Assembly (NCBI GenBank): GCA_900550205.1 | Contig: URRJ01000097.1 | Location: 1-6,828, forward strand | Length of the DNA: 6,828 bases | Source: an uncultured Collinsella sp. | GTDB lineage: Bacteria; Actinomycetota; Coriobacteriia; Coriobacteriales; Coriobacteriaceae | Direction: 5' to 3' | Part shown: piece by piece, positions 1-6,828 of the stretch | How positions within the stretch are numbered: the first letter of the stretch is position 1 | Layout of the letters: the number at the start of each line of letters is the position of its first letter | Position numbers and translations under genes: made by a program | Notes under the pieces: model-generated | The model's database searches: none | The model's input: the letters and a program-made list of their open reading frames with translations, nothing else | What the model was told of the DNA's origin: nothing

Positions 1-67
1 TTAATGTGGCCTTCGTGCGAGCAGGACTGTCCGCAGTAGCGAGCAATGCCCCAAACCGCGTCCCCCA
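1..67. repeat. half of a palindromic repeat element downstream of valS, cut by the window edge
   Basis: The first 22 bases match the reverse complement of 2832-2853 at 20 of 22 positions by eye (TTAATGTGG, then CTTCG, then GCGAGC). That segment is the centre and left arm of the palindrome upstream of valS. Similarity then becomes patchy: AGGAC, AGCGA and a C-rich end near 61-66 recur in the same order. In the upstream copy TTAAT is the hairpin loop, so this copy probably starts at its own loop, with the other arm lying before base 1. The segment also holds a direct repeat GCGAGCA at 17-23 and 39-45. It ends a few bases past the valS stop codon, so the complete hairpin could shape the 3' end of the valS transcript. 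No uridine run is visible inside the window. Relatedness of the two copies is inferred from this match; the full extent cannot be seen. Confidence 0.5.
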
Positions 68-74
68 GTAAGAC

Positions 75-2771
<2,697 letters not shown>

Positions 2772-2777
2772 ATATCT

Positions 2778-2782
2778 CTCCC
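2778..2782 (-). promoter_or_regulatory. valS ribosome binding site
   Basis: GGGAG sits 6 bases before the ATG at 2771 and decides that start over the upstream ATG at 2849 and the ATG at 2762. The latter has only a purine run directly abutting it. The 26-bp stem of the upstream palindrome ends at 2791, only 8 bases before this site. Confidence 0.7.
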
Positions 2783-2790
2783 GTCCCGCC

Positions 2791-2906
2791 GGGGAGGAAT
2801 GTAGGCCCGATTTTCGCTCGGTCAGGTCCTGGGCTCGCTCGAAGACCACATTAAGTGGTCTTCGGCTCGTGCGGAATCTACGAAAATCGGGCCTACATTC
2901 CTCCCC
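2791..2906. repeat. 116-bp palindromic element with perfect 26-bp arms in the valS leader
   Basis: The arms at 2791-2816 and 2881-2906 are exact reverse complements (26 of 26); the left one begins GGGGAGGAATGTAGG. Between them lies a second hairpin: 2840-2849 and 2855-2864 pair over 10 bp (GAAGACCAC against GTGGTCTTC) around the loop ATTAA. The segments joining the two stems differ in length (23 and 16 bases), so this is a nested hairpin with an asymmetric internal loop. Neither side is followed by a thymine run, so it does not look like an intrinsic terminator. I see no obvious target-site duplication just outside the arms. It resembles a miniature inverted-repeat element or an intergenic palindromic repeat. 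On the minus strand it would be part of the valS leader RNA and could be a substrate for a double-strand RNase or affect access to the ribosome binding site; that role is inference. Confidence 0.85.
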
Positions 2907-2927
2907 TTAGGTATCGATTACTTCAGT

Positions 2928-2956
2928 CTGATACGACTTCGCTGATGCTTAAACAA
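2928..2956 (-). promoter_or_regulatory. candidate valS promoter
   Basis: On the minus strand TTGTTT (2956-2951) and TATCAG (2933-2928) are 17 bases apart, resembling -35 and -10 boxes of a housekeeping sigma factor with 3 of 6 and 4 of 6 consensus matches. They lie after the clpX terminator and before the palindromic element. Initiation here would give a leader of about 150 bases that contains the whole palindrome. The match is modest and is supported mainly by position. Confidence 0.35.
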
Positions 2957-2995
2957 ACACACAGAATAACACAGGTAGTTGGGGTTATTGCGTAT

Positions 2996-3034
2996 ATATA
3001 AAATAGCCTCCGACCGCGGATGGTCGGAGGCTAT
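2996..3034 (-). terminator. intrinsic terminator of the clpX transcript
   Basis: A perfect 13-bp GC-rich stem (3003-3015 with 3022-3034; arm ATAGCCTCCGACC on the plus strand) encloses a 6-base loop. In the minus-strand RNA it is followed by UUUUAUAUAUA. It begins 22 bases after the clpX stop codon. The uridine-rich tract lies only on the minus side, so it ends clpX transcription and separates clpX from valS. Confidence 0.9.
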
Positions 3035-3056
3035 CGACAAAACGTTTTGACAGGTT

Positions 3057-4472
3057 TTAGCCGTAGATGCGTTGGGGCTGCTCTTCGCCCTTTACGGAAG
3101 CTTCGGTCACGACGACCTTGGCGACACCTTCCTCGCTGGGCAGGTCGAACATCGTCTGCTGCAGCACGTCCTCGCAAATGGATCGCAGGCCGCGGGCGCC
3201 GGTCTTGCGGGCGAGCGCCATACGGGCGATCTCGTGCAGGGCGGCGTCCTCAAACTCCAGGTCCACGTCCTCCAGCTGGAACATCTTGCGGTACTGGCGC
3301 ACCACGGCGTTCTTGGGCTCGGTCAGAATCGACACCAGGTCGTCCTCGTCGAGCGCCTGCGTCTGGGTGACGACAGGCGTACGGCCCACGAACTCGGGGA
3401 TCATGCCAAAGGCGTTGAGGTCCTGCGGAAGCACCTGACGCAGCAGGTCGTTCTCGTCGACCGAGGTGGGACCTGCGATCTCGGAGTTAAAGCCCACGCC
3501 CTTGTTGCCCACACGGTCGGCGATGATCTTGTCCAGACCCACAAAGGCACCGCCGCAAATGAACAGGATGTTTGTCGTGTCGATCTGCAACAGTTCCTGC
3601 TGGGGATGCTTACGGCCGCCGGTGGGCGGAACGCTTGCCACCGTGCCCTCAAGAATCTTAAGCAGTGCCTGCTGAACGCCCTCGCCCGAGACATCGCGGG
3701 TGATGGAAAGGTTCTCGGCCTTGCGGGCGATCTTGTCAATCTCATCCACGTAGATAATGCCGACCTGCGCGCGCTCGATATCGCCATCGGCGGCGTTGAT
3801 GAGCTTGAGCAGGATATTCTCCACGTCCTCGCCCACGTAACCGGCCTCAGTGAGCGCGGTGGCGTCGGCGATGGCAAACGGCACCTCAAGGATGCGCGCG
3901 AGCGTCTGGGCCAGCAGGGTCTTACCGGTACCGGTAGGACCGAGTAGCAAAATATTGGACTTGGCGAGCTCCACCTCGTCCATATCATCGTCGAGCTGGC
4001 CGCCCATGCCGTCAGCCTCGTCAAAAGCCGAAAGCGCGGCGCCGCCCTCGATCACGCGGCGATAATGGTTGTACACGGCAACCGACATGGCGCGCTTGGC
4101 GTCCTCCTGGCCCATGACATAGGCCGAAAGCTCGTCATAGATCTCGTGCGGCGTCGGCACATGGGTAATGACCTGGCGAGCGTCGTCCTCCAGCTCAAAA
4201 CCCTCGGCCTCGGGATCTACAACAGGCTGGCCGGCAGCCTGGCCGTGGTCGTTGAGGAAACCCGGGAGATTGCCGTTGCGGGCGGCGTCCATAAAGTCCG
4301 AAGCCAGCGACTCCTCCAGAATCTCGGAGCAGGCGGCAACGCACTCATCGCAGATAAAGATATTGGTCGGGCCCTTCACCAGGCGGCGAACCTGACCCTG
4401 CTCTTTTCCGCAGAAGGAGCAGCGGATAGGTTTGCCGTTCTCGTCGAAGCCGTCCTGCATGTTACCGGCCAT
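3057..4472 (-). CDS. clpX: ATP-dependent Clp protease ATP-binding subunit ClpX
   Basis: ClpX is an AAA+ unfoldase: its hexamer recognises tagged proteins, unfolds them with ATP and threads them into ClpP. The product has 471 residues, longer than the 424 of E. coli. An N-terminal zinc-binding domain holds C18/C21 and C41/C44. The AAA+ core has Walker A GPTGTGKT (178-185), pore loop GYVGED (211-216), Walker B IIYVDEID (239-246), the RKH loop (287-289), a VGF tripeptide (326-328) matching the ClpP-docking IGF loop, a probable arginine finger R364 in PEFVGR, and sensor 2 GARGLR (425-430). Part of the extra length is an acidic, glycine-containing stretch just before Walker A (about 147-168). The ATG at 4472 is one base after the clpP stop and has AAGGA 8 bases upstream, inside clpP. 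The frame extends 13 codons further into clpP without a better site, and the internal ATG at 4460 has no ribosome binding site. Translational coupling to clpP is likely. An intrinsic terminator follows. Confidence 0.97.
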   Translation of the reverse strand: MAGNMQDGFDENGKPIRCSFCGKEQGQVRRLVKGPTNIFICDECVAACSEILEESLASDFMDAARNGNLPGFLNDHGQAAGQPVVDPEAEGFELEDDARQVITHVPTPHEIYDELSAYVMGQEDAKRAMSVAVYNHYRRVIEGGAALSAFDEADGMGGQLDDDMDEVELAKSNILLLGPTGTGKTLLAQTLARILEVPFAIADATALTEAGYVGEDVENILLKLINAADGDIERAQVGIIYVDEIDKIARKAENLSITRDVSGEGVQQALLKILEGTVASVPPTGGRKHPQQELLQIDTTNILFICGGAFVGLDKIIADRVGNKGVGFNSEIAGPTSVDENDLLRQVLPQDLNAFGMIPEFVGRTPVVTQTQALDEDDLVSILTEPKNAVVRQYRKMFQLEDVDLEFEDAALHEIARMALARKTGARGLRSICEDVLQQTMFDLPSEEGVAKVVVTEASVKGEEQPQRIYG

Positions 4473-4473
4473 C

Positions 4474-5094
4474 CTAGGCGTCCTTCGCGGCGAGGTCGCG
4501 CGAGGTGACAATGCGGTCGATCAGGCCGTAGTCGAGGGCCTCGGCAGCCGTGAGGTAGTTGTCGCGCTCGGTGTCGGCCTGGACCTTCTCGATGGGCTGG
4601 CCCGAGGCTTCGGACAGGATCTGGTTGAGCTCGCGACGGGTCTTCTTGATCTCCTCTGCCACGATCTCAATCTCGGTCTGCTGACCCTGAGCACCGCCGC
4701 TGGGCTGGTGAATCATGACCTTGGAGTGCGGCAGGCAGAAGCGTTTGCCCTTGGCGCCGGCCGAAAGCAGCACGGCGGCCATGGACGCGGCCATACCGAC
4801 GCAGATGGTGGAGACCTGCGGCTTGATGAAGTTCATGGTGTCCAGAATCGCCAGGCCGGAGTAAACCTCGCCGCCGGGCGAATTGATGTAGAGCGAGATA
4901 TCCTTCTCGGCATCCTGACTCTCAAGATGCAGCAGCTGGGCAACGACCAGGTTGGCGCTGACGGAGTTGATCTCCTCGCCCAAGAAGATGATGCGGTCGT
5001 TGAGCAGGCGCGAATAGATATCGTAGCTGCGCTCGCCGCGCGGCGTCTGCTCGATAACGTATGGCACGAGGGCGGAATCGAACTTAGCGATCAT
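4474..5094 (-). CDS. clpP: ATP-dependent Clp protease proteolytic subunit ClpP
   Basis: ClpP is a serine peptidase (family S14) that forms the 14-subunit barrel where substrates delivered by ClpX are cut. Numbered from the upstream ATG at 5106, the catalytic triad is S108 (in GMAASMAAV), H133 (in MIHQPSGG) and D182 (in ERDNY). The spacings of 25 and 49 residues equal those of the E. coli triad. The N-terminal YVIEQTPRGERSYDIYSRLL is the usual start of the mature enzyme. Three in-frame ATGs lie close together at 5106, 5100 and 5094. I chose 5094 (206 residues) because GGAG lies 6 bases before it; 5100 has a weaker AAGAGA 7 bases upstream, and 5106 has no good site. All three give the same core. 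The short N-terminal leader may be a propeptide. It is the only clpP here, directly upstream of clpX with one base between them. Confidence 0.96.
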   Translation of the reverse strand: MIAKFDSALVPYVIEQTPRGERSYDIYSRLLNDRIIFLGEEINSVSANLVVAQLLHLESQDAEKDISLYINSPGGEVYSGLAILDTMNFIKPQVSTICVGMAASMAAVLLSAGAKGKRFCLPHSKVMIHQPSGGAQGQQTEIEIVAEEIKKTRRELNQILSEASGQPIEKVQADTERDNYLTAAEALDYGLIDRIVTSRDLAAKDA

Positions 5095-5100
5095 ACGCAT

Positions 5101-5104
5101 CTCC
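5101..5104 (-). promoter_or_regulatory. clpP ribosome binding site favouring the start at 5094
   Basis: GGAG is followed by 6 bases and then the third of three clustered in-frame ATGs (5106, 5100, 5094). An alternative AAGAGA at about 5108-5113 would serve the ATG at 5100. The choice changes the N-terminus by at most four residues. Confidence 0.45.
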
Positions 5105-5139
5105 ATTTCTCTTACGGACCAATAGTGGTTCTAGATAAA

Positions 5140-5180
5140 CGTACGGTGCCCGCATGCAATGCATTGGCTGGCACCGTACG
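5140..5180 (-). terminator. inverted repeat between tig and clpP, possible weak terminator or attenuator
   Basis: The arms CGTACGGTGCC (5140-5150) and GGCACCGTACG (5170-5180) are a perfect 11-bp inverted repeat around 19 bases, which themselves contain the palindrome AATGCATT. In the minus-strand RNA the stem is followed by UUUAUCUAG, a short and interrupted uridine run. It could partly end tig transcription, set the tig to clpPX ratio, or be a protein-binding site in a clpP promoter region. A second small repeat, AACCGG/CCGGTT around ATAA, lies at 5185-5200. I found no convincing clpP promoter hexamers in this 150-base spacer. Confidence 0.4.
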
Positions 5181-5256
5181 AAGCAACCGGATAACCGGTT
5201 TATAACTTTACCCCATCACGGGCACATGCATGCGCTCGCGAGCAAGGTGGCGAGAA

Positions 5257-6555
5257 TTACTCGGCGTCCTTGGCGGTCTCGTCGAACTCGGTCACCTTGG
5301 CGTTCTCGACCAGGTGGTCGACGGCCTTGGAGCGACGGATAGACTCGCGGACAGCAGGCATACGGCCATCGGCGATAAACTCGGCCTTGGAAGCCTCGAC
5401 GTCCTTGACGCCGGCCTTCTCGAACTCGGCGTTGACGTCGTCCTCGGTGACCTCGATCTTGAGCTCACGGGCAAGGGCGTCGAGCGCCAGGGACTCGCGG
5501 GCAACGTCGTTGGCCTGCTTGTGCAGGTCGCCGACGAACTGCTCCATGGTCAGGCCAGAAGCGGGCAGCCAGGTGTCGAGGGTCATGCCGCGGGCAGCGA
5601 GGTTGGACAGGAAGTTCTGGCCAAGCTCCTCAAAGACGGACTGCTCGTAGTCAGCGTCCATCTCGTCGAGCTGCAGACGCTCGGCGAGAGCGGCGACGCA
5701 ACGGTTCTCCTTCTCGGCCGGGAGGCGGGAAGCCTTGTCCTGCTCAATCTCGAGCTTGATGGCGTCGCGCATAGCGTCGATGCTGTCAAAGCCAAAGTCG
5801 GACTTGACGAGCTCGTCGGTGAGCTCGGGGGTGTTGCGGACCTTGATGCCCTTGACGGTGACCTCGACGGTGTGGGTCTCGGCCTCCTCGCCCTCCTCGA
5901 CCTCGTCGGTCCAGGTGACGGTCTTGACGTCGTCAACGTTAGCGCCGATCAGGGCCTCGTTGAACTCAGCGGGGTTGCTGTCGCTACCGGCGATGAGCAT
6001 GCGGCCCTCGGCGGCGAAGTTGTCGGCGTTCTCGACGGCCTTGAGGTCGACGGTCACATAGTCGTCAGCCTCGACGGCGCGACCCTCGACGTCCTCGAAG
6101 GTGGCACGGTAGTTGAGGAGCATCTCGACCTGGTTGTTAATCTCGGACTCGGTGACCTCCGCAGGGGGCATCTCGATCTCGACGGCGTCGAAGGAGGAGA
6201 GCTCAGCGGCGGGACGCAGGGAGAACTCGACGGTGTAGGTGTAGTCCTCGTGATCCTTGGCGAGGTCGAGCTCCTTGTAGTCACCGTTCTTGGTGGGGAC
6301 GATGTCCAGCTCGTTGAGGACGGCGGGCTCGTTGGCGGCGATCAGGTCGTTGGTGGCCTGAGCGAGGGTAGCCTCGGCGCCAAGAGCGGAGTCGATGACC
6401 GGACGGGGAGCCTTGCCGGCGCGGAAGCCCGGGAAGCGGTACTTCTTGGCGGTGTCCTTGTAGGCCTTCTTGATCGCGGCGTCGACGTCGGCGGCCGGGA
6501 TGGTGACCGTAGCGGTGAGCTTGGCGTCCTTGACGTCAGAAGCGGTGATGTTCAA
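5257..6555 (-). CDS. tig: trigger factor, ribosome-associated chaperone
   Basis: Trigger factor docks on ribosomal protein L23 at the exit tunnel and shields emerging chains. From the TTG at 6555 it has 432 residues, as in E. coli. The N-terminal ribosome-binding domain carries the signature GFRAGKAP at 43-50, exactly where E. coli has GFRKGKVP, which supports this start. The middle FKBP-like prolyl isomerase domain spans about 164-242; it is acidic and diverged, so its isomerase activity is doubtful. The C-terminal half (about 243-432) is the helical substrate-cradling domain with an acidic tail. AGGAGG lies 6 bases before the TTG. Alternatives are the adjacent GTG at 6558 (spacing only 3), the ATG at 6570 (no ribosome binding site; the AGGAGG would become its codons 2-3) and a TTG at 6612. 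It lies upstream of clpP in the common tig-clpP-clpX order. The 150-base gap leaves open whether all three share a transcript. Stop is TAA. Confidence 0.96.
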   Translation of the reverse strand: MNITASDVKDAKLTATVTIPAADVDAAIKKAYKDTAKKYRFPGFRAGKAPRPVIDSALGAEATLAQATNDLIAANEPAVLNELDIVPTKNGDYKELDLAKDHEDYTYTVEFSLRPAAELSSFDAVEIEMPPAEVTESEINNQVEMLLNYRATFEDVEGRAVEADDYVTVDLKAVENADNFAAEGRMLIAGSDSNPAEFNEALIGANVDDVKTVTWTDEVEEGEEAETHTVEVTVKGIKVRNTPELTDELVKSDFGFDSIDAMRDAIKLEIEQDKASRLPAEKENRCVAALAERLQLDEMDADYEQSVFEELGQNFLSNLAARGMTLDTWLPASGLTMEQFVGDLHKQANDVARESLALDALARELKIEVTEDDVNAEFEKAGVKDVEASKAEFIADGRMPAVRESIRRSKAVDHLVENAKVTEFDETAKDAE

Positions 6556-6561
6556 CACGTT

Positions 6562-6567
6562 CCTCCT
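6562..6567 (-). promoter_or_regulatory. tig ribosome binding site, deciding a TTG start
   Basis: A full AGGAGG lies 6 bases before TTG (6555) and 3 bases before GTG (6558). The 6-base spacing and the position of the ribosome-binding signature in the protein favour TTG. The ATG at 6570 lies upstream of this site, so a start there would leave it unused. Confidence 0.65.
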
Positions 6568-6618
6568 CATACTGCCCAGCTTATCTGAGGTGCTGGTACC
6601 TTTATGCAACAAAGTGTC

Positions 6619-6638
6619 GCGACGGCCAGGGCCGACGC
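6619..6638 (-). other. GC-rich hairpin between tRNA-Leu and tig
   Basis: GCGACGGCC and GGCCGACGC form a 9-position stem with one A-A mismatch and a very short loop, 8 bases after the encoded CCA of the tRNA. The minus-strand sequence after it, GACACTTTGTTGC, has no clean uridine run. It may be a weak terminator or a processing structure at the 3' end of the tRNA precursor. Confidence 0.35.
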
Positions 6639-6646
6639 AGGTGCGA

Positions 6647-6730
6647 TGGTGCGGGCGAAAGGACTCGAACCTTCACGGGAATCCCACCAGAACCTAAATC
6701 TGGCGCGTCTACCAATTCCGCCACGCCCGC
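6647..6730 (-). tRNA. tRNA-Leu (anticodon UAG)
   Basis: The 84-base sequence folds as a class II tRNA. The acceptor stem pairs GCGGGCG with CGCCCGC. A D-arm contains AATTGGTAGAC. The anticodon stem CCAGA/TCTGG encloses the loop TTTAGGT with anticodon TAG (plus-strand 6694-6696), which reads CUA and other CUN leucine codons. The long variable arm is built on GGGATTCCC. The T-arm GAAGG/CCTTT (with one G-U pair) holds TTCGAGT. The discriminator base is A at 6650 and the CCA end is encoded at 6649-6647. The long variable arm, A73 and anticodon agree on leucine. An extended -10 box lies just upstream. Confidence 0.97.
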
Positions 6731-6749
6731 ATGAGCGCACAGACTAGGA

Positions 6750-6758
6750 ATGATAGCA
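6750..6758 (-). promoter_or_regulatory. probable tRNA-Leu promoter, extended -10 box
   Basis: The minus strand reads TGCTATCAT: a TG extension followed by a -10 hexamer matching TATAAT at 5 of 6 positions. It predicts initiation about 6-7 bases downstream, giving a leader of roughly 12 bases before the mature 5' end at 6730. The hexamer 17 bases upstream (GTGCGC) is a poor -35 box, which extended -10 promoters tolerate. Confidence 0.45.
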
Positions 6759-6828
6759 GATACGAACGGCAAGCGCACGCACACCTTTTACAAGCTCACG
6801 ACCTCACCACGAGTGCAAAAGGCGGGAC

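Noticed and set aside
2772..2849. 26-codon N-terminal extension of ValRS from the ATG at 2849
   Set aside because: The extension is encoded by the arm and loop of the palindromic repeat and resembles no ValRS N-terminus. The ATG at 2771 has a good ribosome binding site.
2772..2995. T-box riboswitch in the valS leader
   Set aside because: I looked for the conserved T-box antiterminator sequence (of the type AGGGTGGNACCGCG) and a terminator before the start codon and found neither.
3038..3049. 12-bp palindrome CAAAACGTTTTG between the clpX stop and its terminator
   Set aside because: It is a perfect palindrome but AT-rich, has no loop and no partner copy; too little to call an operator.
4473..4511. 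13-codon N-terminal extension of ClpX
   Set aside because: It overlaps the end of clpP out of frame, is Arg/Pro/Ser-rich, and the ATG at 4472 has a well-spaced AAGGA.
5230..6588. 452-codon open frame on the plus strand opposite tig
   Set aside because: Same artefact: low-complexity Val/Leu/Gly/Asp protein antisense to trigger factor, with no recognisable domain.
6602..6784. 60-codon frame over the tRNA, and the plus-strand frame ending RKDSNLHGNPTRT
   Set aside because: Both are translations of the tRNA-Leu sequence, a frequent false gene call.
6784..6822. Hairpin CCUUUUGC/GUAAAAGG near the right edge as terminator of an upstream gene
   Set aside because: The stem is 8 bp with a G-U pair and a long loop, no uridine run follows, and the upstream gene lies outside the window.

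Overview
The window is a GC-rich stretch of bacterial chromosome in which every gene I can support lies on the minus strand. Read in the direction of transcription (high to low coordinates) the order is tRNA-Leu(UAG), tig (trigger factor), clpP, clpX and valS. The conserved tig-clpP-clpX block, the codon bias towards G/C at third positions and the protein sequences suggest a high-GC Gram-positive, most likely Coriobacteriia and perhaps a Collinsella relative. This placement rests on general resemblance, not on a search. A single clpP here, instead of the clpP1-clpP2 pair of many Actinomycetota, fits that placement.

Region by region: 6731-6828 holds the probable promoter of the tRNA, with an extended -10 box. 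6647-6730 is a complete class II tRNA-Leu with an encoded CCA. 6556-6646 is a short spacer with one GC-rich hairpin and a strong Shine-Dalgarno sequence. 5257-6555 is tig, most likely starting at TTG. 5107-5256 is a 150-base spacer with an 11-bp inverted repeat that may attenuate or separate tig from clpPX. 4474-5094 is clpP and 3057-4472 is clpX, one base apart, with the clpX ribosome binding site inside clpP. A clear intrinsic terminator follows clpX at 2996-3034. 2772-2995 is the valS leader, with a candidate promoter and a striking 116-bp palindromic element. 75-2771 is valS, and 1-74 holds what looks like half of a related palindromic element.

Trigger factor meets nascent chains at the ribosome exit tunnel. 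ClpX unfolds substrates and feeds them into the ClpP proteolytic barrel, so tig-clpP-clpX is a protein quality-control cassette. ValRS is a separate translation gene with its own probable promoter. Nothing in the protein-coding content is novel. The least explained signal is the pair of related inverted-repeat elements that bracket valS, one of them with perfect 26-bp arms ending 8 bases before the valS ribosome binding site.
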